Counted from the first letter of the stretch, positions 42,601 through 62,800 are shown. The stretch: 64,000 nt of DNA from Ypsolopha sequella (GCA_934047225.1 OW204005.1:17802396-17866395); one strand, 5' to 3'. Notes: generated from the letters alone by a model not told the origin. A program made the numbers and translations.

Positions 42601-43145
42601 ACAGAACTAAACTTAATTTTATCATTATCTTTTTTCTTTTTTTTTTTGTAATTTTCTTTCCTTTATGGAAGAGGCTAAAGGCTTAAGAACCCGGTGCAGG
42701 ACTACGCCAACTCCGATGCGAAGCGAGACGTATCGCGACAATAAAGCGCATATTTGGCTGGCTGATTTAAACAAGCGCCTCACGCTTTGCCCCACGCCGT
42801 TCGAACCGTGCCGAGCGAGTCTCGCCCTTTGTGTTGGAAATAATTTCGCGTTATGTCGCGCCTTTTTTCCAACCTGTCTTTTTTCTTTCTGTGTCGAAAA
42901 GACAAGGTAAATTACTCAGTAAGTTAAATCGTGATATACCGAATTGACACTTTTATGTCGTTCCAGCCAACATCACAATAAAACTGGTATGTGAAGATGA
43001 CAAGAAGTGCGAGAAAAAGGGCAGAACCCTGCGCGCGTGGCCAATCGGTAGCTTCTGTATAGCTGAGAATAAGGTCGGCATTTGCTCGCAGGAGCTAGTC
43101 TGTAACGCCAGTATTACGCTGCCGCAGGCTAATATCTTTCCCATG
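21511..43145 (+). CDS. ADAM10-like membrane-type metalloprotease gene (partial, 11 exons)
   Basis: Exons: 21511-21699, 23761-23873, 24625-24886, 27485-27680, 28126-28307, 35303-35500, 38024-38132, 38911-39022, 40556-40702, 41095-41248 and 42967-43145. All splice phases agree and give 613 residues. Order: late prodomain (1-100, basic site RPRR near 93-96), reprolysin-type protease (from [16 protein letters not shown] to about 379, zinc motif [12 protein letters not shown] at 311-322, Met-turn GYLMGSHSS), disintegrin ([15 protein letters not shown] onward) and Cys-rich domain. In this family the enzyme sheds membrane proteins such as Notch ligands and receptors; that role here is inference. The match is closer to ADAM10 than ADAM17 (CGNGxVExGEECDCG, CSPSQGxCC-like CHPSQGLCC). 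N-terminal exons and a transmembrane exon were not found. Confidence 0.88.
21735..22470 (+). mobile_element. LINE ORF2 tail with poly(A), in ADAM intron
   Basis: The frame gives [19 protein letters not shown], then [14 protein letters not shown] residues and [16 protein letters not shown], the usual C-terminal end of a jockey-like ORF2. A 3' UTR follows, ending in an A-rich run near 22385-22455. It is in the same orientation as the host gene. Confidence 0.65.
22460..22720 (+). mobile_element. Short LINE ORF2 tail, in ADAM intron
   Basis: In plus-strand frames the sequence gives pieces like [23 protein letters not shown] and LAYHQAW with frameshifts. This pattern ('WN.LP...fp..yn...FKrrVn..L') is the common end of insect LINE ORF2. 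It is decayed. Confidence 0.5.
22840..23325 (+). mobile_element. LINE ORF2 tail and 3' UTR, in ADAM intron
   Basis: A frame near 22925-23010 encodes [20 protein letters not shown] then KEHYLSQSE and a stop, a classic ORF2 C-terminus. The 3' UTR ends with AATAAAGAATAAAGAAAG at about 23325. It is one of four LINE tails stacked in the same orientation in this region. Confidence 0.65.
23761..23873 (+). CDS. ADAM10-like exon B: end of prodomain, cleavage site
   Basis: The acceptor ttgttggcag and donor CAG/gtgatc bound 113 bp, entering in phase 1 and leaving in phase 0. It encodes [20 protein letters not shown] and then [15 protein letters not shown] is a plausible furin-type processing site. There is no cysteine in this exon. 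The downstream gtaagat at 23914 cannot be the donor because an in-frame TAG precedes it. Confidence 0.75.
23930..24480. repeat. Repeat bracketing the SINE
   Basis: Segments near 23990-24065 (TCTGATTGATCTTTTCTAGT, CTAATAATATT) recur at 24405-24460, and GCGAAATCCATCGCTATGAA at 23933 is inverted at 24067-24088. This forms a small foldback next to the SINE. Confidence 0.55.
24111..24440 (+). mobile_element. tRNA-related SINE (family S2), copy 2
   Basis: A tRNA-like module, GGTGGCGCAGTTGGTAGC then GGTCGCAGGTTCGAATCC, shows good A and B boxes. The anticodon-like stem CTTGT/ACAAG closes a 7-base loop CTTGATA (UGA in the anticodon place). The acceptor arm does not pair, so this is a SINE rather than a tRNA gene. 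The tail (TTTTTTCAAATTCTTGTCTTTGG) also occurs at 23990-24020. Confidence 0.7.
24625..24886 (+). CDS. ADAM10-like exon C: start of protease domain
   Basis: The acceptor ag at 24623-24624 gives phase 0 in; the donor ATATTG/gtgagt gives phase 1 out. The peptide begins [20 protein letters not shown], then [16 protein letters not shown] and [20 protein letters not shown]. 'C.L.l.aD..ff' marks the first strand of the ADAM10 protease domain, and 'i.......a..IFr...F' matches the next helix and strand. An acceptor eight bases upstream (24617) is possible but would break the phase with exon B. Confidence 0.85.
25467..25521. repeat. 55-bp perfect palindrome
   Basis: Two exact 27-base arms, beginning TTGTCAGAGTCACTAGG and ending CCTAGTGACTCTGACAA, are separated by one base. 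The similarity does not extend into the flanks and no other copy was noticed in the window. Confidence 0.9.
26366..27038 (+). mobile_element. Composite lepidopteran-type repeat (AGGGTTCCGTA ... TTGGCCGGTTTTT)
   Basis: The left end TAGGGTTCCGTAGACAACAA and right end CGAGTCCGACTCGCACTTGG followed by CCGGTTTTT are hallmarks of a very abundant non-autonomous repeat in moths and butterflies (recollection of the motif, not a search). The inverted pair GGGTTCC/GGAACCC supports terminal symmetry. A separate MITE is nested at 26852-26974. Confidence 0.65.
26852..26974. mobile_element. Nested MITE with CAGATCGCGCC ends and TA flanks
   Basis: The left end CAGATCGCGCCAAACTT and right end AGTTTGGCGCGATCTG are inverted and both flanked by TA. 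The ends resemble those of the larger element at 46790-47376 (CAGTGCGCGCCAATCTTTTA), suggesting one Tc1/mariner-like group. Confidence 0.75.
27485..27680 (+). CDS. ADAM10-like exon D: protease domain
   Basis: The acceptor is ttacag and the donor CTTAG/gtcagt; phase 1 in, phase 2 out. Peptide: [35 protein letters not shown] and FQNGTLGL. 'CLa..F....f..G.lGLs' aligns with ADAM10's segment before the glycine-rich loop. Confidence 0.85.
27690..27995. repeat. Degenerate short tandem motifs in ADAM intron
   Basis: ATGGATCTACTGAGA occurs twice within about 70 bases, each followed by a TTTTGTTTTCT block. GACAGATGTCAAAATTGACA-type units are repeated two to three times at 27915-27990. These are simple internal repeats, not coding. 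Confidence 0.5.
28126..28307 (+). CDS. ADAM10-like exon E: protease domain up to HELG
   Basis: The acceptor is ccgttttcag and the donor GAATTGG/gtaagt; phase 2 in, phase 1 out. Peptide: [19 protein letters not shown], then [19 protein letters not shown] and [12 protein letters not shown]. It contains the GGIC motif and the first zinc-binding His and catalytic Glu. The intron then splits the zinc motif. Confidence 0.88.
28440..28800. repeat. Foldback repeat related to 12340-12490
   Basis: AAAGTGCATAACTTAACTTTG at the left and its decayed inverse near 28750-28790 bracket inner inverted pieces (TTATAAAGCATGTGTTTGAA and TCAAACTCATGCTTTATAAA). Confidence 0.65.
29300..29530. mobile_element. Diverged M5 foldback MITE
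   Basis: AGCCAAATTCATACTAGAGA at left and TTCAGTTTGAATTTGGCTAC at right are inverted. TCGGGAAGTGGTCAGGACC and GGTCCTAACCACTTACC continue the arms. Confidence 0.6.
29533..29770 (+). mobile_element. Helitron-like 5' part
   Basis: ATATTATAAATGCGAAAGTT at the start and TAGGCTACTTTTTAT inside are the same signatures as in the unit at 47771-48044. The right end is not clear. Confidence 0.55.
30098..31055 (-). mobile_element. Penelope-like retroelement, C-terminal part with GIY-YIG domain
   Basis: A 228-residue open frame (30291-30977) continues upstream to about 31048 without a stop. It carries the end of a Penelope reverse transcriptase ([31 protein letters not shown]), then a GIY-YIG endonuclease: [20 protein letters not shown] at residues 103-122 and QERVKEH. 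The 3' flank (30098-30290) with GGGTCTACCGCG and GACGTTTCGAGACAG resembles Penelope terminal repeats. It is 5'-truncated but has no stop in the visible coding part, so it may be a fairly young insertion. Confidence 0.88.
31484..31668. mobile_element. Foldback MITE (family M7), copy 1
   Basis: The left arm ACAATAAAGCTGATTCTGGA and right arm TTCAGAATCGGCTTTATTG are inverted. Inner arms are TTTTAGTGTTGTCATAAG and its counterpart. Related units lie at 56811-56977 and 56985-57128. Confidence 0.75.
31985..32715 (+). mobile_element. LINE ORF2 tail and 3' UTR
   Basis: The frame encodes [40 protein letters not shown] and [11 protein letters not shown], the standard RT C-terminal region ('sy..YGl.lWGns', 'QKk.iRi'). 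It frameshifts at about 32270 but continues in another frame to a 3' UTR ending at AATTGAATTTGAATC near 32713. It is 5'-truncated. Confidence 0.75.
32720..33276. other. No gene seen
   Basis: Overlapping ORFs on both strands at 32919-33273 lack splice context and family features. The segment sits inside the ADAM intron. Confidence 0.5.
33277..33908 (+). mobile_element. TTAA-family MITE (M4), copy 6, with an M1 MITE inserted
   Basis: It is bounded by TTAA at 33277-33280 and 33905-33908, with termini GGCGCTACGGAAATAAAAT and CATATCGCC. At about 33545-33762 a family M1 MITE (GTGTATCTCTAGTTGCC ... GGCAACTAAAGATACA) interrupts it, which explains its extra length. The nesting shows that M1 moved after this M4 copy landed. 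Confidence 0.8.
34741..35003. mobile_element. hAT-type foldback MITE with 8-bp target duplication
   Basis: The termini CAGTGGCGTGCACAGAACTT and AGTTCTGTGCACGCCACTG are inverted. The arms extend about 110 bp through GCAAACAATTGGTCAAGAAC. The 8-base direct repeat CATGCACC flanks both ends (34733-34740, 35004-35011). CAGTGGCG ends plus an 8-bp duplication are typical of hAT elements. The centre has a second short palindrome, AGGGTAGACAATGTCTACCCT. Confidence 0.9.
35303..35500 (+). CDS. ADAM10-like exon F: rest of zinc motif, Met-turn, disintegrin start
   Basis: The acceptor is attccag and the donor GGAATG/gtatgg; phase 1 in and out. It begins with H315 completing [12 protein letters not shown]. 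It then has [20 protein letters not shown] (Met-turn), [20 protein letters not shown] and AFCGNG. All three zinc ligands and the catalytic Glu are present across exons E and F, so the enzyme should be active. Confidence 0.9.
36269..36499. mobile_element. M1 foldback MITE, well-preserved copy
   Basis: The ends CCCCTGTATTCTGTATCTTT and AAAGATACATAATAGGCCC are imperfect inverses. The inner arms GGTGCCTATCATCAAAAACA and TGTTTTTGATGATAGACACC pair strongly. The 80-residue minus ORF is a read-through of the repeat. Confidence 0.8.
36612..36811. mobile_element. MITE with GGATCCAGG ends and poly-C tract (family M8)
   Basis: The left end CAAGGGTGGATCCAGGATTT and right end CCCTGGATTCACCCTTG are inverted. 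Inner GAGTGTCCCCCATAGTAT recurs at 62943-62960. Relatives lie at 41690-41838 and 62883-63645. Confidence 0.7.
37250..37765 (-). mobile_element. LINE ORF2 tail and 3' UTR, minus strand
   Basis: On the minus strand a frame at about 37765-37617 encodes [20 protein letters not shown], then [20 protein letters not shown] and a stop, the standard ORF2 terminus. The hydrophobic 92-residue ORF at 37247-37525 lies in its 3' UTR and is not counted as a gene. Confidence 0.7.
38024..38132 (+). CDS. ADAM10-like exon G: disintegrin domain
   Basis: The acceptor is cttgtttccag and the donor GAACG/gtgcgt; phase 1 in, phase 2 out. Peptide: [20 protein letters not shown] then [15 protein letters not shown]. 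Joined to exon F it forms [15 protein letters not shown], the ADAM10 disintegrin signature. Confidence 0.88.
38421..38547. mobile_element. Small foldback with GTTGCCAGCGTTAATTAAAAG arms
   Basis: Perfect 21-base arms at 38421-38441 and 38527-38547 enclose an ~85-base GC-richer centre. It lies in the short ADAM intron between exons G and H. Confidence 0.75.
38911..39022 (+). CDS. ADAM10-like exon H: disintegrin domain
   Basis: The acceptor is ccatttcag; the best donor is GGGATC/gttagt. Phase 2 in, phase 0 out. Peptide: [20 protein letters not shown] then [17 protein letters not shown]. It corresponds to the 'GkqCSPSQGpCCt..C' block of ADAM10. If the donor is not used, the frame would run into a hydrophobic tail and stop at 39107. 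Confidence 0.8.
39030..40550. other. ADAM intron; no exon seen
   Basis: Foldback pieces at about 39240-39570 (TTTTTCTAGTTATTTGAAAC, GTTTCGATTAACTAGCAAAA) and a LINE 3' end at 40217-40503 (copy 2 of the element at 14873-15205). ADAM10 would be expected to have about 30 more residues here, but no Cys-rich splice-bounded frame was found. Confidence 0.5.
40217..40503 (+). mobile_element. 3' end of a LINE-like element, copy 2
   Basis: It matches 14873-15205 over about 290 bases, including TCTAATCGAATGGG and GACCTGTAATAAGTG, and ends with AAATAAATATATTTCATTTC. The next exon's acceptor is 50 bases beyond its end. Confidence 0.6.
40556..40702 (+). CDS. ADAM10-like exon I: Cys-rich region
   Basis: The acceptor is ttatttcag and the donor CAACAG/gtcgga; phase 0 both sides, 49 residues. 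Peptide begins [19 protein letters not shown], then [19 protein letters not shown]. 'C.g..C...Gl.eC.C' fits ADAM10's 'CAGSICEKYGLEECTC'. Confidence 0.82.
40730..40985. mobile_element. Foldback element in ADAM intron
   Basis: Arms include CGTACGATGATCTCGG and CCGAGATCATCATACGTACG, with weaker outer symmetry to TTGCACGC/GTGCAAACG. The short ORFs on both strands belong to it. Confidence 0.6.
41095..41248 (+). CDS. ADAM10-like exon J: Cys-rich region
   Basis: The acceptor is tgctttag and the donor GAGGAC/gtaagg; phase 0 in, phase 1 out. Peptide: [39 protein letters not shown] and [10 protein letters not shown]. The 'C.vCC' pair matches ADAM10 'LCHVCC'. Confidence 0.85.
41260..42960. other. ADAM intron; unassigned ORFs
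   Basis: Contains an M8-type MITE at 41690-41838. A 126-residue minus ORF (42245-42625) and an 81-residue plus ORF (42665-42910) show no family feature and no splice support. They are left unassigned. Confidence 0.45.
41690..41838. mobile_element. M8-type MITE
   Basis: The left end GGCGGATCCAGGGGGGGGTC and right end ACCCCCCCCCCTGGC then GGCTGGATCCGCCCTTG are inverted. About 150 bp, non-coding. Confidence 0.7.
42967..43145 (+). CDS. ADAM10-like exon K: end of Cys-rich region
   Basis: The acceptor is tcgttccag; the donor is CCCATG/gtaaga. Phase 1 in, phase 0 out. Peptide: [40 protein letters not shown] and [19 protein letters not shown]. It aligns with ADAM10 'G.pC....GyCdvf..C'. If the donor is ignored, the frame stops after eight more residues at 43170. 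Confidence 0.85.
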
Positions 43146-43195
43146 GTAAGAAAATGTAAATTGGCATAGATTAAATTATATTAAGGTGTGTTAAT

Positions 43196-43690
43196 TAGAA
43201 AACCATTTCGAGATTTAGGTTTAATAAGCCGTATTTTCGAAGTTTTGGTCTAAAAACCTCATGATGATGAATATTTTTACTAAAAGTCTTCAACCTCCAT
43301 TGGCCCTCGTATGACGTAACTTGAGTAATGGCTGTTTAGAAATGTGTCCTTTGCTATCAAGATAAATTTATAATAATTTGCTTCAGACTAATTTGACAGC
43401 TAGATGACAAATGAGTAGACAGACAGAGACAGACCACTTTTTTATAAGCAATCACACATCACAATCAGTATGATGTCTAAAATTCTCAAGTGACAAGGTC
43501 ATCGGACAATTCTTTAAAAATCATTAATAAATAATGGTTAATTTCATTGACCTAATGAACTTATTGGTTAATTTATATACCAAAATAATGAAAACTATGT
43601 CCTACAATGACGTAAATTACCTTTTTTTTTTATCTTTTAAAAATTAAGCCATGGGAATTGTACCTATACAGTCAAGACGAAGTTGCGGAA
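43196..43690 (+). repeat. Dispersed repeat R3, copy 2
   Basis: Matches 18980-19480 (AAAACCATTTCGAGATTTAG, CTCATGATGATGAATATTTT, GAAATGTGTCCTTTGCTATC). Confidence 0.65.
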
Positions 43691-44015
43691 GCCGGAAACT
43701 GGCGATAGTACTCGTCCATACGAACAACTTTTACTTTTATTTACGAAATACCAAAATCATTTGTATCAAATCAGGTTCCCAAATATGCATTTTGAAAGGA
43801 CACTGATTTAAAAACGACATATGAGCAATTTAAAATTTCCACAGAAAGCTTATTTTGCTCATATTTCAGGTTTAAATTAGTGTTCTTATTTAATATATAT
43901 TTGGGAACCTAGATATTCTGTAATGCAATCGGAATAAATAAACACTATCTATGATTTACAAATGGTTTTGGTATTTCGTTTGTATGAACTAGGATTGCTC
44001 CACTCAGACTGAATA

Positions 44016-44070
44016 CTACGTATAGACTATAGTTCCATACCTGATGTATGGAACTATAGTCTATACGTAG
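44016..44070. repeat. Perfect 25-bp hairpin with 5-base loop
   Basis: Arms CTACGTATAGACTATAGTTC... and its exact complement ending CTATACGTAG enclose CTGAT. A further CTATACGTAGTAAT occurs at 44432, suggesting an element about 420 bp long. Confidence 0.9.
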
Positions 44071-44509
44071 CCACAAAAAAGGTGTAAAATTCTAACGAAA
44101 TCTGGATGGCGTTGCTAAATCCTCAAACGAACACGATGCTAAAAAAGACCGATTGGTGACGGTAGTGGCACAGCAATGTCACGTAACATAAAAATAATTC
44201 CCACTTCGATAATAGATGGCGCTGAAATATTCACTGTTAGTGTTGCCAATTTAGCGCCATCTAGTTTTTATAAGCAAAGCTATTACAGCCACATGTTTAC
44301 ATGGTAATCATGACAGTTTACGTGCAGCCAATTAAACAAATTAGGCTTATTTGCAACACTTTGCGACACCTAGTGTAGTAAGGGCGCGTAAAAAATTTGC
44401 TACACCTTGATTTATGGGAGTTGTCGGTCTATACGTAGTAATACTTAGTCTATGCTATTAGTCAGACTTCGCCTGACTAGTTTCACTGTATATTCGTAAC
44501 CGTTTATAT

Positions 44510-44830
44510 AAACTAGTAGCCCGAACTGTGAACTCGCGGTCCCCCAACTATGGATATGGATCTCGGCAATCCCCTAACCGATTTGGCTCATGTTCGATCG
44601 TAAAAAATATTTTTGTCTCATTTATTCGCCTACCAAATTTAATGACGTTCCGATCAAGGATACTCGAGTTATCGTCGCGCGTCGGACAAACATTCATACA
44701 TACAAACTACGGATTGTTCAAGTAGACTCGGAGAACTTCGCTCGCTCGTTTAATTACATACGACGGTTTTGTTCCAGAGGCTTACCGATTCGGTGGTTTC
44801 AACGATGGCAACAGAAGCTGTATTAACAAA
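44510..44830 (+). repeat. Helitron-like or related repeat piece
   Basis: Starts ATAAACTAGTAGCCCG. The motif after CTAGTA-type ends is common next to Helitron insertions. The two overlapping ORFs (44528-44826) are not protein-like. Confidence 0.35.
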
Positions 44831-44981
44831 TATTTTAGTGTTTGTGCATGTTATTGTAAGCATTACAAAGTAAAAATCAACTTGTAACAATAACTGTTTT
44901 ATTTACAAAATTACCTAACATTTACAATGTAAAAAGTCCTTCAAGACAATCACAAGGCTGAATAATGAACTTTATTTTCAG

Positions 44982-45020
44982 AAGCAAATAAAAAAACGTT
45001 TTTCACTTCTCATGCTCTAA
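44982..45020 (+). CDS. Possible short terminal exon of the ADAM10-like gene
   Basis: A good acceptor (actttattttcag) is followed in phase 0 by KQIKKRFSLLML and TAA. Phase matches the donor of exon K. An AATAAA-like signal lies about 200 bases downstream. If used, the protein would end without a membrane anchor. This is only a splice-site argument; a real transmembrane exon may have been missed. Confidence 0.3.
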   Translation, partial: KQIKKRFSLLML

Positions 45021-45825
45021 AAAGTATCGGTTTATGCTTGCTACAAGACTATGGCAACAGGCCATACAGCCAGATACAAAGTACAACTTCATAGACAAAC
45101 TTTTTGAAACTCAATAATGTTCGCGCTAAGATTCTATAATATTAGCGCAAACTGACAGGACAGAAGCTTCAGATGATGCACAAGGATACAATGACTTTAA
45201 AGAGAGATAATATAAAATAAATAAAAAGACATGCATGTCTGATTATTTATTTAGACATGGCTATATGGGGTAAGTTCCCGTTGCCTTCCCACTTGGTGGA
45301 AGAATAAAAATACAGTGGCGGGAAAGAGCTGTTGTTTTTTCTCAGTCAGCAGTACATATTTAGTTATCTATTTAAATTTGCATTAAGTATTACTGAAAGT
45401 TAAATATGTCATCCAGTGATGATGAAATAATACTGTTTCATTTCCTCGCAATCGAAGTAAAAAGTATAGTGTTGAACTCGGCTATAGCTGCCTTCAACAA
45501 AGTTCAGGCAGCTAAATATCTCGGGTAACATGGCTCGTTTTAAGCACTCGTATAACAATCTAGTATTTTACTAAACCAACTTGACTTCTTTCACGGATAG
45601 ACCAAAAATTAGATGATTAACAATGCATTAGAAAAATATACCTACATACAATCATTAATTTTGGAGAAACTACTCTGTTCTTTGCTAAGTTTGTAAGCGT
45701 AAAGCCAAACCGTTTAACTTTACACAAATATTAGTAACTTTATACAAGCATTCTTCAAATTACATGTTTTGATATTATTAAACCTTCATAAAAATTGTGA
45801 CTTCATTTTAGAAATGTTTCAGTAA

Positions 45826-58471
<12,646 letters not shown>

Positions 58472-59151
58472 GATTGTGACATAGTAAATTCAACTTAATT
58501 CGAGTACTTTGATGGAAAAATAATAAAATGTAAACATAAATAACTCACTCTTCTACGAAATCAGAGAGTAACAGAGGGGGGGACAGTTTCTTAGCGGCCG
58601 AAAATTGGAAAACGAGGTTGTCTGACCAGACAACAGATGGCAGAACTTGTATCCTACTCACGATATCGTTTTAGTTCGGGGAGTCAAGTTCCCAAACGAG
58701 GATTTTTAATATTTTTGTTTGGGACCACAACATTTTATGATTAAATTAATATTATAAAATAAATAAAAGATACCTACAGTAACTAAAAGCAATAATAGTT
58801 GTCCACGAGTTATAAAATGAATGCATTCCTAATACAAGTTAACAATTTCATTTATAATCATAATGATACTTTTTTAGTTTACAATAATATTATTATGATT
58901 TAGATTTTACAAATGAAATAGAATTTATCAAAACAATTTTAGTGAAACATAATAAATGTATTGATGAGCATGCGTGTTTGTGAGGATGAAAGGGAGTTTG
59001 TATTCACCAGAATCTGGGAACATTGACTTGCAATTTCATCCGGTATATGCGGACTCATCCAAATTCAGGGACATCCTCAGATTCGCAGAACCTACTACTC
59101 ATATAATTAATTCGAATCAGCGTGAATTTGTAGTAACGTGGTAATATTCGT

Positions 59152-59390
59152 TTAAAAATCTTCATACATCCGCATTTTCATTGCGTAAATGACAATCTGT
59201 GTAAGTTTATCATTTGGCACGTTGCTGCTTAGTTCCAAGTTTGTGTTCCAGAGGGCAGCACCAACGTCTAAGTGTAAAAATGTTCCCTGAGATTGTATAG
59301 GTGCGTCATTGTGACTGCTGCTAAGGGTCACATAACAATTTAATACTTTGGCGGCAAGAACTTTTTTATGTGTAATTATTTTGTACCTAT
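59152..59390 (-). CDS. Orphan terminal-exon-like ORF, unrecognised
   Basis: Downstream of an acceptor (gaatatag at ~59391) the frame encodes YKIITHKKVLAAKVLNCYVT, then HNDAPIQSQGTFLHLDVGAA, LWNTNLELSSNVPNDKLTQI and VIYAMKMRMYEDF with stop. The composition is protein-like and non-repetitive. Entry would be phase 2, which does not fit the phase-1 chain of the neighbouring gene. It could be an alternative last exon, part of another gene starting beyond the window, or a pseudogene remnant. A MITE (59424-59582) lies just upstream. Confidence 0.35.
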
Positions 59391-59423
59391 ATTCAATCAT
59401 TTATTAAAAGTACCAACTCAATT

Positions 59424-59582
59424 AGAGTGCTCCCAAAGTGACAATGCGCATACAAATCTTCGCCACTGTTCGGCAAAGTTCGTATTTCCTTACACTTTCT
59501 ATACAATCAATACTGTCACGTGGTACGTCCGGTCGCTCGGCTATAGATTTGTATGCGCATTATTACTTTGGGAGTACTGTAC
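59424..59582. mobile_element. Foldback MITE
   Basis: Arms GTGCTCCCAAAGTGACAATG and complement-like ATTACTTTGGGAGTACTGT, with inner GCGCATACAAATCT/AGATTTGTATGCGC. Confidence 0.75.
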
Positions 59583-59622
59583 ACCCTTTTACATTTAATA
59601 AATAAAAAAGACATATTAATAT

Positions 59623-59628
59623 TTTATT
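59623..59628 (-). terminator. Poly(A) signal of the unrecognised gene
   Basis: AATAAA on the minus strand (TTTATT on plus), 68 bases beyond the stop codon of the last exon at 59696. Confidence 0.55.
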
Positions 59629-59695
59629 ATTAATTATTCTTTTGAAGGTATATTAAAGAGTACAAAAAAATTTCATAAAAAAACATAATAAGTTT

Positions 59696-59886
59696 TCAAA
59701 TATACTTTATAGGCATAGGTTTCTTTAGTATGCCCTTGATGGGCACACCGAGAGTGGTTTCGTTTGGCTGCGCAGGCTCTCGAGGTTGCTCTACAGGGGG
59801 AGCAATGCTTTCCCGGGGTGAAGGTACTGGGCGGGGATGACGCCAAAACGCTCGAGGTATCAGCTTCGTTGAGTCTATTACGGATG
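59696..59886 (-). CDS. Unrecognised gene, last exon
   Basis: A strong acceptor (atttattttcag) and phase 1 entry. Peptide: [61 protein letters not shown] stop. Proline-rich, probably disordered, basic at the end. A poly(A) signal follows at 59623. Confidence 0.78.
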
Positions 59887-62800
59887 CTGAAAATAAATAT
59901 TCTAAGTAAGGCTTTGGTTTTAATGGCGTTGAATTATAAGGTGACATTTATATATGTCGCCAAATTCATACCGAAGGCTCGGTAATTAAACAGTATTAAG
60001 AATTGACAAATATTTTAGCAAATTGGTCAAAATAAAATGTTGACCTCCCATAGGAATTGACTCGGGGATGGGCTTTCAACTGCAAGGTACATGAAAAAAA
60101 TTATATACAAATTTCACAAAAATGTCATCGAACCCTTGATACTGAGCATTTACAAAGCCTCCAGTGTGAATTTGGCTGGATAAATAGCCTGCCTTTAAAT
60201 AAATTGTTTGTCCTTTCGATCGATCTTACTTTAATGGATCGTGTAGAAGCAGACTGACTGCAGAGAAATAGGTAGCAGCAGAATGTCAATGACTTGAGTC
60301 AGTGATTAAACGATGTAAAAAAGCGAAAGGACCCACTCTTTCTCAGCCAGTCAAGGTTTTCTCGTTCATATAACTACATAAGAATTACAACTGTTAGAAA
60401 TCTATGGGCTTGCCTAAAATTACTCCATTTTGATTGTCACATTAGCTAATACGAGTACAGACAGCAAAAGAGATAACAATTAATAATAAGCAAACACTTT
60501 GACCCTAACCGGTCGACCATAGCTTCAGGCTTCTGGCAGCGCTTCTTGCTGCGCTTCCAGGCGGTTTTTGCGACGGGCTTTGCCCTGCCACGACACCCGT
60601 CTAAACTAGGTTCTTCCTATGCGCTCGATCACTGGCGCGGCTCCCCGCCTCCCCACAACACCGCCGTCGAGAGAGCGCAAGTCACTCGAAGCCGGACAAG
60701 ACGCGCGAGATGCGACCCATGGCCGGCCCTATACAACTTCATGAATTAGTTCTCTCCGCCAGCGCCGTCGCAAGATGAACCGGTTGGGCGCGCCTCTCGA
60801 AGCCTGAAGCTATGGCCGAGGGGTAAGACCCACAGGTGAGTGATTGATGTGATGATAAATAGTGCATGTGTGTATGTATTGACCAAGTATTTCACATCTC
60901 ATCTATGGCTCACCTGTGGATCTTAGGATCAAAGTGTTTGCGCTGGGCCTGGTACCTTATCTCCTATGCTGTCTGTACATACATTTCCAGATTTTTCCAC
61001 AAATAGCTGTATATATATATAATAGCAAATTTTGCTTGTATTTTTGAACACTAGGCCAAGTTTTATATTTCGCACACTTGCTTCCACGTTTATCTACGTC
61101 GTAGCAATTGCTACGACCCCATAGTTATTACAAAAAGAAATTATAGTTAATGTCCTAAACTCCTAATCTAGTCGCGATTTCAAAATAACTGAAGTTTTGC
61201 TTGCTTGGCCTCTGATTGGAGCAGGATAGACAGTTAAAAAACAAGAGCGTTAGAGCAGGACTGAATTTTAGCATTGTGCAGCTCCTTAACACCTTGTATA
61301 AGAAAAGTACTCGATTATCCATTTAATACAACAGTACATCTACACCGTGTAATGATGACCTGCTCAGAAAATGAAACCACGTATAGGGGATGTTATGAGG
61401 GTTCTTTGTACTAAATTTCATTTCGACATTCCTATTAATACATCTACAAATTAATAATTAATTTAGTTTCGCTCACAAGTGCAACGTACTAACCACGTTT
61501 TTTTAACAGGCTTAAAAAATGCGATGTTGCCGCTTCGTGCAGGTTACTGACCATGTAGTAATACTGGAAGGGAAGGTGCACACTTGGAACACGATTTATT
61601 TTGTTCGAGAAAACAAATTTCTGTAAACAGAAATATTTTCTCGAAATTGTTTTTTTTATGGCTTTGTAGAGGTATTCTCTACATGTGGTTTCATTTTCTG
61701 AGCAGGTCATCATTACACCCAGTATATGGTTTCCGAAAAAAAACTGTTATTGTCTCTCAAAATAAAGATGCTAAAAGGCGATAAAGCTGCCGGTGCAGAC
61801 GATACTTAATTTAACATAAAACATAACTATGTATTAACTTAGATTAATTAATTTACTTATGTGGTAGATTGTAATAGCACCGCAAACAAACCCTTAAGGC
61901 TTTAAGTGGTGTATATTTGAAATATGTTTGTGCAACTGTATGTGCGTAAATAAATAAATAAAATATAAATGTTGAGCAGCTGAAAAACCTTGGACAAGTG
62001 GCGGTCTCCTGGCTTCTGGAGGTCTTCAATGTTTGCATAAAAAGCGTAAAAGTACTTAGAATCTAGAGAAAAACTGAAGTTCTTAAGCCTGGAAAGTACC
62101 TACAGATCCCAAAAGATATCGGCCTATCTCACTACTATGCCATACATACAAACTCTTTGAGAAATTGCTTTTAAAACTTTTAAGATGCGGAGGAAAAACT
62201 TGCGTCAGCATTGGAGGATCTAGGCAAATTCTACGATGAAAATGCTCTCGGACCCAACCCGTCTAAAACACAGTCCTGTATCTTTCATCTTCGCAACTGT
62301 GTCTTTCAGTTTTAGCAAACTTACATCTAGTTTTAAGTCCAGAATGCTCATTTGTCAGAACAGCGCTCTGAGCACGGGGGCCCATATTGAGATCCAAGAA
62401 CTGTTCAAGTCCGTCCTTGTTTGTTTCCACTTTGTTACGCTCATTCATCTGTCGTAACTGGACAGCTTTGTCAAACCCTTGAAGAAACGTTCGTGAGTTG
62501 AAATGGATTGTTACTGTGTCTAGTACTCCTGAAATAACAGAGAAAAGTTTGTTCAGAATTCCGTTAAAACCATAAAGGCCTATTGAAACATGAGCGGTAT
62601 CCGCTACCGGTGCCGGTAGTGGTACATTCGGCTGTATATTGGGATGTGGCTACCGGCACCGGCACCGGTATCAGATCCCGCTCATGAGTGCAACACCTTT
62701 GGTGTCTGACATTAGGATGGATGCCCCGGATAAAATGCCATTTGCATTTGCAAATTTCCACGATTTACTTTTTTTCCAGAATCTTTAAAACTAATTTATG

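Noticed and set aside
42245..42625. 126-residue minus ORF in an ADAM intron
   Set aside because: AT-rich, no recognisable motif, no splice or promoter context; not enough to call a gene.
45408..45525. ATG frame MSSSDDEIILFHFLAIEVKS, reminiscent of a Harbinger nuclease start
   Set aside because: Stops after about 40 residues, and no DDE domain follows; too weak to report as an element.
60546..60749. GC-rich 67-residue ORF
   Set aside because: Falls in the centre of a foldback element; compositional artefact.
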